This document shows positions 16,767-25,700 of a stretch of 64,000 bases of DNA, one piece after another. The notes beneath the pieces were generated by a model. That model did no database searches and was not told the origin of the DNA. It saw nothing but the letters and a program-made list of their open reading frames with translations. Numbering within the stretch: the stretch's first letter is position 1; every line of letters begins with the position of its first letter. Both the position numbers and the translations under genes were made by a program. Source of the stretch: Desulfobacter latus (GTDB lineage Bacteria > Desulfobacterota > Desulfobacteria > Desulfobacterales > Desulfobacteraceae); contig NZ_JACADJ010000002.1 of NCBI RefSeq assembly GCF_013389365.1, forward strand, positions 1 through 64,000, written 5' to 3'.

Positions 16767-17675
16767 ATGTTTGATTATAAACTCATTGAAGCGTTGGCCA
16801 TGATTTCCATGGAAGGCGGTTTTGACAAGGCAGCCAAGGTATTGCACTTAACCCAGTCTGCTGTTTCCCAGCGCCTAAAGCAGCTTGAACAGGCAACAGG
16901 CCAGGTGCTGATAGCACGCACCACCCCGCCCAAAGCGACCGTTGGCGGTCAAAAACTGATCAAACACTATCTTCAGGTCAAAAGGCTTGAGGATGATCTG
17001 TCAAGGCAAATAAATGATTCCGGTACCAGGGAATTTTCATCCCTGACCATAGGTGTCAATGCAGACAGCCTTGCTTTGTGGTTTTTAGAGGCAGTCCGCC
17101 CGTTTTTAACCCGGGAAAAGGTGCTGCTTGATATTCGTGTCAACGACCAGGAGCAGACCCATAAACTGTTTAAAAACGGGGAAGTAATGGGCTGCGTCAG
17201 CACCCTGGCGCAACCCATGCAGGGATCAAAAATTGAATACATCGGCCGCATGCATTACCACATGAGTGCAACACCGCAGTTTGCCGCCCGCTGGTTTCCC
17301 AAAGGCCTGAATGCCGAAAATGTTCAGCATGCCCCGGCGGTTATTTTTGACAGGCATGACTCACTGCACCACAAACTTTTGCTGAAAGCTGTAGGCCTGA
17401 AATCTTCATATATTTTGGCCCACTATGTCCCTTCAGTAGAGAAATTTGCAGATTTTATCACACAAGGCCTGGCCTACGGCGCCCTGCCTTACCAGCAAAG
17501 CAGACCACTTTTAGAAAGTGGAAAAATCATTGACCTGCTGCCCGATTTTAATGTACCTGTAGACCTTTACTGGCATTGCTGGAATCTGAAATCAGATCTG
17601 CTGGACAACCTGACGGAAACCTTAACCGGATTTGCAAAATTTACAAAAAATAGAGGATTTGCAAATAATGTTTGA
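16767..17675 (+). CDS. argP: LysR-type regulator ArgP
   Basis: 302-residue LysR regulator. The N-terminal winged helix reads FDYKLIEALAMISMEGGFDK with recognition helix LTQSAVSQRLKQLEQATGQV, followed by the ArgP-type RTTPPKATVGGQKLI and a periplasmic-binding-like effector domain. ArgP/IciA senses arginine and lysine and controls argO, which is divergent here. Its stop codon directly abuts a mariner-type MITE (TGA then TA), but the protein itself is full length. Confidence 0.88.
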   Translation: MFDYKLIEALAMISMEGGFDKAAKVLHLTQSAVSQRLKQLEQATGQVLIARTTPPKATVGGQKLIKHYLQVKRLEDDLSRQINDSGTREFSSLTIGVNADSLALWFLEAVRPFLTREKVLLDIRVNDQEQTHKLFKNGEVMGCVSTLAQPMQGSKIEYIGRMHYHMSATPQFAARWFPKGLNAENVQHAPAVIFDRHDSLHHKLLLKAVGLKSSYILAHYVPSVEKFADFITQGLAYGALPYQQSRPLLESGKIIDLLPDFNVPVDLYWHCWNLKSDLLDNLTETLTGFAKFTKNRGFANNV

Positions 17676-17838
17676 TAGTACTCCAACTTTGGTTTTTCCA
17701 GGTATGCATTTTGCTTAGTTCAATAATAGCTTCGTATACAGAATGTTGTTCTGAAGCATACCAAAGTTGAAGTACAATATTCGGCCAGAATACTGCAAAG
17801 CAATATATGTGCCAAGAAAAACCAAAGTTGGAGTACTA
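17676..17838. mobile_element. MITE family C, mariner/IS630-like (163 bp, TA ends)
   Basis: Perfect inverted ends of 23 bases: TAGTACTCCAACTTTGGTTT on the left mirrors AAACCAAAGTTGGAGTACTA on the right, each starting with the TA expected from Tc1/mariner-IS630 target duplication. A third, imperfect arm copy (TACCAAAGTTGAAGTAC) lies inside at about 17759-17775, suggesting a deletion or nested insertion history. No gene inside. It sits exactly between the argP stop and the LysE-type gene and removes the latter's original start. Confidence 0.88.
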
Positions 17839-18471
17839 GAGTATTCTTTGAGCCATTGGGTAGCATTTTTTACAGCTGCTGTTCTATTAAACATATCTCC
17901 AGGCCCGGATATGGCTTTCATACTTGGTCAGACGGCAAAAAGAGGAGTGAGATCGGGTTTTTCAGCAATGTTTGGTATTTGGACTGGGGCATTTATCCAT
18001 GTCATTTTTGCGGCGCTGGGCTTATCTGCTGTTTTGGCCTCTTCAGCCCTGGCATTTTCAACAATTAAATGGATTGGTGCTGCGTATCTTATTTGGCTTG
18101 GAATACAGCCTCTACGGTCTAAAGGAACCAGTATATCTGTTAATGGTCAAATTTCTCCAAAAGGTCTGATGCCGATATTCAGACAGGGTGTGCTGGTATC
18201 CGTATTAAATCCTAAAGTTGCTGTTTTCTTCCTGGCGTTTCTTCCGCAATTTGTTGAAGCTGGCGCAGGACCCGTTGGCGCACAATTTTTCCTCCATGGT
18301 TCTCTAATTATTTTCGTAGCAGCCTTTGTTGAGCCTCCTTTGATTCTTGTTGGTGGTAAATTAACAGGTTATCTCAGCAATAACACAATAGTTTCCCGTT
18401 GGATGGATCGTGGCCTTGGTGCTTTATTTGTTGGATTAGGCATTAAATTGGCATCGAGTGACCGCTTTTGA
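17767..18471 (+). CDS. LysE/RhtB-family amino-acid exporter with start displaced by a MITE
   Basis: RhtB-type exporter: HWVAFFTAAVLLNISPGPDM, GIWTGAFIHVIFAALGLSAV and VSVLNPKVAVFFLAFLPQFV are the family's landmarks, with about six membrane segments. The native protein seems to begin near LEYSLSHW at 17839; joining the sequence across the MITE gives a TTG-ATA-GAG-TAT start overlapping the argP stop. The listed start is a TTG inside the MITE that gives 24 foreign residues; no ATG occurs before the first membrane helix. Whether it is still translated is uncertain. Its job (amino-acid efflux) would fit regulation with argP/argO. Confidence 0.7.
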   Translation: MKYNIRPEYCKAIYVPRKTKVGVLEYSLSHWVAFFTAAVLLNISPGPDMAFILGQTAKRGVRSGFSAMFGIWTGAFIHVIFAALGLSAVLASSALAFSTIKWIGAAYLIWLGIQPLRSKGTSISVNGQISPKGLMPIFRQGVLVSVLNPKVAVFFLAFLPQFVEAGAGPVGAQFFLHGSLIIFVAAFVEPPLILVGGKLTGYLSNNTIVSRWMDRGLGALFVGLGIKLASSDRF

Positions 18472-18530
18472 TATAAATTTATGACAAAATGGGCAAGTTA
18501 TTTAAAATCCGTTCCTTAGCATTGGGTCGT

Positions 18531-19271
18531 TTACAAAATCTGACTCAGGAACAGCTTGGCACGGTCATTTTCAGTGTGATCAAAAAATTCATCCGGCGTT
18601 CCCTGTTCAACAACGGCACCGTGATCCATGAAAATGATTCTGTCTGCAACTTCTCTTGCAAACCCCATTTCATGGGTGACAACAACCATTGTCATCCCTT
18701 CTTTGGCCAGTTTGGTCATAACATCTAAAACTTCACCAATCATTTCAGGATCAAGGGCTGAGGTGGGTTCATCAAAGAGCATTATTTTCGGGGTCATGGC
18801 AAGGGCTCTTGCAATGGCAACCCGCTGCTGCTGACCGCCGGAAAGTTTACCCGGATATTCATCTGCTTTTTCAAAAATACCGACTTTTTCAAGCAGTTTT
18901 TTCGAAATCCCGGTTGCTTCTTCAGCGGTTCGTTTTCTGACAACAGTCTGGGCAAGGTTCAGGTTTTCCATAACCGTTTTATGGGGGAAGACGTTAAAAG
19001 ACTGGAAGACCATTCCCACTTCTTCACGAACCTTGTTGATATCGGTTGCTTCATCGTAAATATCAACACCATCAATGATAACTTTACCGGCATCAATCGT
19101 TTCAAGCTTGTTGATTGACCTTAAAAGTGTACTTTTACCGGAACCGCTCGGCCCGATGATAACAACCGTTTCGCCCTCATGAATGTCCAGTGAAACATTG
19201 TCGAGCGCTTTTAAGTCACCGTAGAATTTACTGACATTTTCTATATGTACAAGGGATTTGCTATTCATCAT
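18531..19271 (-). CDS. Polar amino-acid ABC transporter ATP-binding protein
   Basis: GlnQ/ArtP-type ATPase: Walker [10 protein letters not shown], signature LSGGQQQR, Walker [15 protein letters not shown], and [17 protein letters not shown] with the family-specific ending [24 protein letters not shown] precedes a GTG-ATG-ATG run; I use the first ATG (19271). The start overlaps the permease stop, showing coupling. Last gene of a leftward three-gene operon (binding protein, permease, ATPase). Substrate cannot be named from the ATPase. Confidence 0.92.
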   Translation of the reverse strand: MMNSKSLVHIENVSKFYGDLKALDNVSLDIHEGETVVIIGPSGSGKSTLLRSINKLETIDAGKVIIDGVDIYDEATDINKVREEVGMVFQSFNVFPHKTVMENLNLAQTVVRKRTAEEATGISKKLLEKVGIFEKADEYPGKLSGGQQQRVAIARALAMTPKIMLFDEPTSALDPEMIGEVLDVMTKLAKEGMTMVVVTHEMGFAREVADRIIFMDHGAVVEQGTPDEFFDHTENDRAKLFLSQIL

Positions 19272-20055
19272 CACTTATCTTATCCTCCATAATGCCCACA
19301 AGTTTTGACAGGATCAATGTGATTACAAGGTAGATAAGGGCTACCATTGTGTATGTTTCAAAATAATCGAATGATTCGGATGCGTATTCCCTCCCCCGCC
19401 TTAAAAGATCGGAGACTGCAAGGATTGAGACAAGAGAAGAATCCTTTAAAAGGGCGATAAATTCATTTCCAACAGGCGGCAGTATGGTTTTTACTGCCTG
19501 TGGCAGGATAACGTGCTTCGTTGTCTGTGACGAAGTCATCCCAAGTGATCTGGCTGCTTCTGTCTGGCCTTTGGGGATGGCGTCGATACCGGCCCTGAAA
19601 ATTTCCGCCATATAGGCGCCGTAGCAGATCGACATGGCAATGATTGCGCAGACTTCAGCAGGAAGTTTAACAAATTTCCCCAATGCAAAGTAGATGTAAA
19701 AAAGCTGAACCAGAAGCGGAATTCCTCTGATAATTTCAACATAAAGGGACGCAATTCCGTTGATGAACATATTTTGGGAGATTCTTCCAAGCCCTGCAAT
19801 CAGACCAAATACCAGTGACAAAAGAATTGATGCAATGGTTACTTTAAACGTTACATAAATCCCATCCGGTAAAAATTTTATTATATCAAAATACGGTTCA
19901 GGTTTAAAATAGACGAGCGCAATAATAATTGATATGGCACCGACAAAGGCCACCCGCCAGGCAGTAAACAATCCGACATCATCTTTTTTGGGAATTGCCC
20001 CGCCTTCAGAAATTTCTACTTTTTTGGGTTTTTCAGCACTACCGGACATTGGCAT
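19261..20055 (-). CDS. Polar amino-acid ABC transporter permease (HisM/GlnP family)
   Basis: 264-residue permease. After a charged 30-residue N-terminal extension there is a separate first membrane helix ([16 protein letters not shown]) and then the HisM-type core with [15 protein letters not shown] and the ATPase-docking loop [22 protein letters not shown]. One permease gene only, so a homodimer is expected. The N-terminal extension is longer than in typical GlnP. It follows the binding-protein gene across a hairpin terminator. Confidence 0.9.
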   Translation of the reverse strand: MPMSGSAEKPKKVEISEGGAIPKKDDVGLFTAWRVAFVGAISIIIALVYFKPEPYFDIIKFLPDGIYVTFKVTIASILLSLVFGLIAGLGRISQNMFINGIASLYVEIIRGIPLLVQLFYIYFALGKFVKLPAEVCAIIAMSICYGAYMAEIFRAGIDAIPKGQTEAARSLGMTSSQTTKHVILPQAVKTILPPVGNEFIALLKDSSLVSILAVSDLLRRGREYASESFDYFETYTMVALIYLVITLILSKLVGIMEDKISDDE

Positions 20056-20124
20056 TTTTTTTTCTTTCCTTGTCTAAATGGATGACCATTCCATGGCTAT
20101 GGAAATTTTTACGACGCCATTAAA

Positions 20125-20158
20125 AAAGCCTGATCAAAAAGAATCGGATCAGGCTTTG
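20125..20158 (-). terminator. Hairpin terminator within the amino-acid transport operon
   Basis: On the minus strand AAAGCCTGATC, a 10-base loop, then GATCAGGCTTTTTT: an 11-bp stem ending in a T-run, between the binding-protein gene and the permease gene. Such hairpins usually let most transcripts end after the binding protein, so that it is made in excess over the membrane parts. Confidence 0.8.
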
Positions 20159-20173
20159 TGTACAGTAATTAAA

Positions 20174-20932
20174 TTACTTCAGCCACTTTTTTTCAAGTTG
20201 CTTGTCGATACCTTTCGCCTGTACAGACTTGATACCTTTGTTGATTAAGTCAAGAAGCGCTTTGTTTCCTTTTTTAACAACGATGCCGTAATTTTCATTG
20301 GTAAAAGGTTTACCGGCAATTTTAAATTTACCTTTGTAGCTTTCTTTCTGAAGTGCATAATTAGCTGCGATGGGTGTATCACAAACAACCCCATCAATTC
20401 TTCCCGCTGCCATGTCTTCAAAAGGAAGACCGATTTCATCATAGGATTTCAGCTCAACGCCTTTCACTTTCTTGATTTCCATTGCGCCGGTTGTACCAAT
20501 CTGGGCACCAACTTTTTTACCCTTAAGATCTTCAATAACTTTTGCAGGCGACGCAACAGGAACAACAAGTACCTGACCTGCATTTACATAGGGCATTGAA
20601 AAATCCATTGCTTTTTTACGTTTATCCGTGATCGTTACTGAAGAGATGATTGCATCGTATTTACCAGCTTCTACGCCGGCAAAGATTCCATCCCATGCCG
20701 TATTTTTGATGACGGCCTTAAATCCTGCTTCTTTAGCAACCGCATTCATGTAATCAATATTGAAACCTACAAGATTTTTATTTTCATCAATCATTTCCAT
20801 TGGCGGCCATGTTGCGTCCGATGCAACGGTAATAATTTTTTCAGTTTCAACGGCGAAAACGCCTCCAGACATTACCATTAAAAGTAAAGAACAACTAACG
20901 CTCAACATTGTAATCAATTTAAATCGTTTCAT
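20174..20932 (-). CDS. Periplasmic amino-acid binding protein (family 3)
   Basis: 252 residues with a signal peptide (LITMLSVSCSLLLMVMSGGV, cleavage near VFA) and the family-3 solute-binding core: ITVASDATWPPMEMID, GFNIDYMNAVAKEAG, the ligand region MDFSMPYVNAGQVLVV, and GKKVGAQIGTTGAMEIKK. AGGAGA is seven bases before the ATG. First gene of the operon; the transporter ATPase and permease follow after a partial terminator. The Asp and Arg ligand set suggests a polar amino acid; I cannot say which. Confidence 0.9.
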   Translation of the reverse strand: MKRFKLITMLSVSCSLLLMVMSGGVFAVETEKIITVASDATWPPMEMIDENKNLVGFNIDYMNAVAKEAGFKAVIKNTAWDGIFAGVEAGKYDAIISSVTITDKRKKAMDFSMPYVNAGQVLVVPVASPAKVIEDLKGKKVGAQIGTTGAMEIKKVKGVELKSYDEIGLPFEDMAAGRIDGVVCDTPIAANYALQKESYKGKFKIAGKPFTNENYGIVVKKGNKALLDLINKGIKSVQAKGIDKQLEKKWLK

Positions 20933-21114
20933 AACATTCTCCTGTATAAGTTAAGTTCAAAATAAATTAAAGCTGATATTTACGCATTAGATTTTTTGAA
21001 GTCAAACAAAAAAAAAGACGCAGCGTGTTTTTTGTTTGCCTTTGTTTTTGAATTGTGGTTAATAATCCAGCCTGATTTTTGATGACGCTAAGGAATGAGT
21101 TGGAAATAATTTAA

Positions 21115-21194
21115 GAGTATAGGAATTTCCATTTCCCAGTACCCAGTACCCAGTACCCAGTACCTAACAGCCCGCCCAAAGGGCGCTAATTTAA
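21115..21194 (+). repeat. CCCAGTA-heptamer repeat, copy 1
   Basis: Begins GAGTATAGGAATTTCC, runs through tandem CCCAGTA units and ends CTAACAGCCCGCCCAAAGGG-CGCTAATTTAA. The same frame recurs at 22672-22758 (same strand) and 32154-32225 (opposite strand), with different heptamer numbers and CCCAGCA variants. It lies in the 438-base gap 20933-21371, which also holds the palindrome at 21196-21257 and a short GGGCAAGTTATTTAA motif (21268) that also occurs at 18490. No gene seen there. Confidence 0.85.
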
Positions 21195-21195
21195 C

Positions 21196-21257
21196 CTGGG
21201 AGCGCAGGCGTCCCGCCTGCATCGTTGCTGCGGACGGGACGCCCGCGCTCCCGGATA
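21196..21257. repeat. GC-rich palindrome next to the heptamer repeat
   Basis: CTGGGAGCGCAGGCGTCCCG faces CGGGACGCCCGCGCTCCCGG around a short AT-containing centre; nearly the whole 62 bases can pair. The left arm's first 13 bases also precede the 109-bp repeat at 15661. It looks like an interspersed extragenic palindrome. It could stop transcription, but no U-run follows. Confidence 0.7.
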
Positions 21258-21371
21258 TAGAAAAACGGGCAAGTTATTTAAGACCCATTCCTAAGACAAT
21301 TTTAGAGTATCTTTTGTGATAAAAAAATAATGGTCTGAGAAACCACAACCTTTAAAACAAGTGATAATTTT

Positions 21372-22307
21372 ATGATCCTTCAAAATAAAAAATTAAAAAT
21401 CGCAGGGGCATATATTCTTCTAATTTTAACAACATTTTTCTGGGGCGTTACATTTGTTGTTGTTAAAGATGCGGTTAATCAGGTAGACGTATTTGTTTTT
21501 CTTGCCCAAAGGTTTCTTGCCGCCTCATGTATTCTCCTGCTCCTGTGGCCATTTTTGAAACGGCCCATAGACGGCAAAACCCTTTTAAAAGGTAGCGTTT
21601 TAGGGATAATGCTTTTCGGCGGTTTTGCTTTGCAAACCTTGGCGCTCTTATATACTTCAGCATCAAATACGGCTTTTTTGACTGGGCTGAATGTTATTTT
21701 TGTCCCCCTTTTATATGCCGTTATTTTTAAAAAAGCGATCGCGGCAAAATCGCTTGCCGGTGCCGGACTCGCCTTTATGGGGCTTTATCTTTTATGTGCA
21801 ACAGGAACAAACTGGTCTTTTAATAAGGGCGATCTCCTGGGGTTTGCCTGTTCGATCTGCATTGCGATTCATATTATATATACCGGAAAATATGCCCGGG
21901 AATATGATGTCTACTGGCTGACAACAATTCAGTTGGCTGTGATTGGTTTGCTGAGTCTGCTCATCGCATATTTTACAGGGTATGATGCACTTGTCTGGTA
22001 TCCTGAAATCCGTGATGCCCTTATTATCTGCGTGTTGTTTGCAACGATATTTGCATTTCTGGTTCAGACAGGTATGCAGCAGTTTATCAGTCCGTCCTCA
22101 ACAGCCCTGATATTCTGCCTTGAACCTGTTTTTGCAGCAATTTGCGCCTATTTTCTGATTGACGAAAATATTGGCGTAAAGGGCCTGATCGGTGCGGGGT
22201 TGATCCTTCTCGGAATGATTCTTTCGGAAATTAAGTTTAAAAAAAAGAGCCATGTTTTGAAATATAAATTTTCACCCGACCCTGCGCTTTCCAAATCTGA
22301 TCATTAA
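21372..22307 (+). CDS. DMT-superfamily (EamA) transporter
   Basis: 311-residue membrane protein with two EamA repeats, about ten hydrophobic segments. Landmarks are ILLILTTFFWGVTFVVVKDA at the start of the first repeat and, in the second, SSTALIFCLEPVFAAICAYF with GLIGAGLILLGMILSEI. Family members export amino acids or other metabolites across the inner membrane; the substrate is not visible. No strong ribosome-binding site precedes the ATG. Gene and small downstream ORF lie between two direct copies of the heptamer repeat (21115 and 22672). Confidence 0.85.
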   Translation: MILQNKKLKIAGAYILLILTTFFWGVTFVVVKDAVNQVDVFVFLAQRFLAASCILLLLWPFLKRPIDGKTLLKGSVLGIMLFGGFALQTLALLYTSASNTAFLTGLNVIFVPLLYAVIFKKAIAAKSLAGAGLAFMGLYLLCATGTNWSFNKGDLLGFACSICIAIHIIYTGKYAREYDVYWLTTIQLAVIGLLSLLIAYFTGYDALVWYPEIRDALIICVLFATIFAFLVQTGMQQFISPSSTALIFCLEPVFAAICAYFLIDENIGVKGLIGAGLILLGMILSEIKFKKKSHVLKYKFSPDPALSKSDH

Positions 22308-22498
22308 CATAATTACCATTATTTTGTTACTTTTTTTACCCAATAATTGAGGAAATAATTATTAAATACCACACCCATGTTCTCTTTCAAAAAACATAAC
22401 ATACTGTATATAAAGAAATTTATATAATGGCATGTATGTTGCATTTTAAAACAATATTAAAAATAGATAAAGTTGACATTTAAACCAGGAGATTAAAG

Positions 22499-22666
22499 AT
22501 GAAAACAGTTATTTTTTTTATTGTTGTAACAATCTGTATCTTTACATGTACGTTTGCATTTGCAGACATTATTTCTTACACCCCGACAAATTTTAATTCT
22601 GCTTCTATGATGGGGGTCGGATTTTGTCTTCTGGGTCTTGCAAAGATCGGCAGGAAAATCATATAA
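22499..22666 (+). CDS. Small exported protein with a sorting-signal-like tail
   Basis: 55 codons starting at ATG 22499 with CCAGGAG eight bases upstream. It has a signal peptide (TVIFFIVVTICIFTCTFAFA), only about 12 mature residues (DIISYTPTNFNS), then a hydrophobic stretch and basic end, MMGVGFCLLGLAKIGRKII. This ending resembles the membrane part of PEP-CTERM-type tails (for example LLMGIGLLGFACRFRK in this window) but lacks the PEP motif. It might be a minimal membrane peptide or the remnant of a longer PEP-CTERM gene. A heptamer repeat starts six bases after its stop. Confidence 0.55.
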   Translation: MKTVIFFIVVTICIFTCTFAFADIISYTPTNFNSASMMGVGFCLLGLAKIGRKII

Positions 22667-22671
22667 CTTGA

Positions 22672-22758
22672 GAGTATAGGAATTTCCAGTACCCAGTACC
22701 CAGTACCCAGCACCCAGCACCCAGTACCTAACAGCCCGCCCAAAGGGCGCTAATTTAA
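22672..22758 (+). repeat. CCCAGTA-heptamer repeat, copy 2
   Basis: Same borders as the copy at 21115, with three CCCAGTA-type units followed by CCCAGCA variants before CTAACAGCCCGCCCAAAGGG. Direct orientation relative to copy 1; the two enclose a 1.48-kb segment holding the DMT transporter and the small ORF. Confidence 0.85.
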
Positions 22759-22767
22759 TAGTCGAGT

Positions 22768-25700
22768 CTAAGCTGACCGAATAGATGACAAAATCTGTTT
22801 TGTCTCAAGCAACGCCCTTGACATATTACTGCGTTTATGTCCAAGCTGGATGCGGACACTTGTTTTTTTGACAAACTTTGCATTCACTGTTTTTTTCAGT
22901 ACAGTTTCAATGTCAGTTAAAGGGCGGGTCATATGGTCGGGAGAAAATTCCAGGACCAGGACATCCGGGGTAACATCCAGACGTTTGACTCCGGCCTTGA
23001 CGGCAAAAATTCTAAGCATAATTTTCAGCAACATATTTTCAGCAGATTTTGGCAGTTTGCCATACCGGTCAATCAGCTCTTTTTTCATATCGGCAATATC
23101 CGATACCCGGGACAGCCGGGACAGTCTTCGGTAAATTGTCAGACGCTGCTCCACCGATTCGATGTAATCATCAGGGAATCCCGATGACATGGATGCGTTG
23201 ATTTCAGGTTGCAGGGGTTCGGTTACATGCTCGCCCTTCATATCTTTGACGGCGTGATCCAAAAGTTTAAGAAACATATCATAGCCCACAGCTGCAATAT
23301 GACCGGACTGGGATGCGCCCAAAGCGGTACCGGCCCCGCGAATCTGAAGATCCTTCATGGCGATCTGGAATCCGGACCCAAGATCCCGGTGCGCCATGAG
23401 GGCTGCCAGCCGCTTTCGGGCATCTTTGGTAAGCCGGGACTCATCTGAAATAAACAGATAGGCGTAAGCCTGGTTGTCCCCCCGGCCGATACGGCCGCGC
23501 AGCTGGTATATCTGGGACAGGCCGAAACGTTCTGCCTTGTCTATGATCATGGTGTTGGCACTGGGGATGTCCAGCCCTGATTCAATGATGGTGGTGCAGA
23601 CCAGCACATTGATCTGCCGGCTGATGAATTTTTCCATCACCTTTTCAAGTTCGGTTTCGGACAATCTGCCGTGGGCCACACCGATATTTGCATCGGGCAC
23701 AAGTTTTTGTATGTTTTCAGCTGTTTTGAATATGGTCTTTATATTGTTGTGTACAAAAAAGACCTGGCCCTTTCTATCCAGCTCTTTGATAACAGCGTCC
23801 CGGACCAGGCCATCTTCATATTTGGTGATGTATGAAATGATGGGCTGCCGGTCTGCGGGCGGGGTGGTAATCACGGAAATATCGCGCATACCGGTCAAAG
23901 ACATGTGCAGTGTTCTTGGAATGGGTGTGGCAGACAGTGCCAGGACATCCACTGCAGCCCGTTTCTCTTTCAGTTTTTCCTTGTGCTTGACCCCGAACCG
24001 TTGTTCCTCGTCAATGATCAACAACCCCAGAGATTTAAAAATGACATCCTTTTGTAACAGTCTGTGGGTGCCAATGACAATATCCACGGTACCGGCGGCG
24101 GTTCTTTTTAAGATATCGGCCTGTTCTTTTCTTGTGCGGAAACGGGACAGACATTCAATGGTCACCGGATAATCCTTGAAACGGTCCCGAAACGTATTCA
24201 GGTGCTGCTCGGCCAGGATGGTGGTAGGCACCACCAACGCCACCTGTTTGCCGTCATTCACCGCCTTGAACGCGGCCCGGATGGCCACTTCGGTTTTTCC
24301 ATAGCCCACATCCCCGCAAACCAGCCGGTCCATGGGCATATCCTTTTCCATATCCAGGTGGACATCGTCTATGGCACGGAGCTGATCCTTTGTCTCTTCA
24401 TAGGGAAAGCCGGCTTCAAAATCGTTGTAGTAGTTATCCGGACGGCTGAATGAAAATCCTTTGGCCACTTTACGCCGGGCATACAGATCAAGCAGGCCGG
24501 CGGCCATTTTTTCAACTTCGGCCTGGGCCTTGGCCTTGGAATTTGACCAGGATTTGGAACCTATTTTGTCAAGCACGGGGGTATAGCCGTCCACCCCGAT
24601 ATACTTGCCGATCACCTCCATTCTGTCCACGGGGACATAGAGCTTGTCATCATTCTGGTAAACCACCAGAATAAAATCCTGGGTGATGCCGGATACGGTA
24701 AGGCTGAAAAGGCCCTCATACCGCCCTACCCCATGTTCTAAATGAACGATAAAGTCTCCGTTTTTCAGCTCTTCCGGAGCAATGAATTCCGCTTTTAAGT
24801 CTCGTTTTGCCGAGACCCTGCGACGGATGCGTTTTCTGCCGAAAATCTCATCTTCGGTCACAATACTGAAATTTTCAAGGTCCGGGACAAAGCCGGCGCT
24901 TAACGTACCCACGGTGAAATACACGCCGGGAGTCATGTCGAAAAGAGCGGCAAAATTGCGGCAAAATTGCGGTGCTATGCCGTAGGGCGCAAGAAGTGCA
25001 TTCAACCGCTTGGCCTGGGCATCCCGGCTGAGTACAAACAAAATGTATTGAACCTCCTGCTGCTGTCGCGTAATCCATTCCACCAGAGGGGTTAACGGTG
25101 TGGCATCTTTCGGCCTGTTGCGCAGGGATTCCGACAGCGCCCGGTTATCTGAACATTTCAGGGAAAGAACGTTTGCTTTACGCTTGTCCTGTTCCAGCAT
25201 GAGCGTTTTAAAACAAAGGGTTTTAGATGCAAAAATTTTTTCTTCGGTGGTTTGCCAGTCCCGGCAAATTGATTCCGCCGGCAGGCTTATTTTTTTTTCT
25301 TCGGCCAGGGCATTAAAATGATGGCTTAAACCGTCATGGAACGCTTGTGCTTTTGTGGGCAGTTCATCGGCATCATCCAGAACGAAAACCGTATTTTCCG
25401 GCAGGTAATCGAACAACGTATCCAAAGAATCATACACAATGGGCAGCATGGACTCAATGCCGTCAAACCGCCCCTTGTCCCGGATCTGATTGACGTGTTC
25501 CCGGATTCTGTCCGCCGTAAGCCCGGCCTGGGCGCCTGCCTTTCGCAGACGGGCCTGGACATGGGGCAAGCTTTGTTTTGTGATCACGGCTTCCGTGGCC
25601 GGCACGAGAATGGTTTCAGCAAGTTCCTTTGTGCCACGCTGGGTATAAGGCGAAAAATGGCGTATGGATTCCACAAGATCCCCAAAAAAATCAAGGCGTA

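Noticed and set aside
17676-17838. The strong inverted repeat as a bidirectional terminator of argP
   Set aside because: The 23-bp ends are 117 bases apart with TA borders and an internal third arm, which fits a mariner-type MITE better than a terminator.
21139-21170. Tandem CCCAGTA units as a CRISPR array
   Set aside because: Seven-base units without spacers, part of a larger interspersed repeat; no cas genes.
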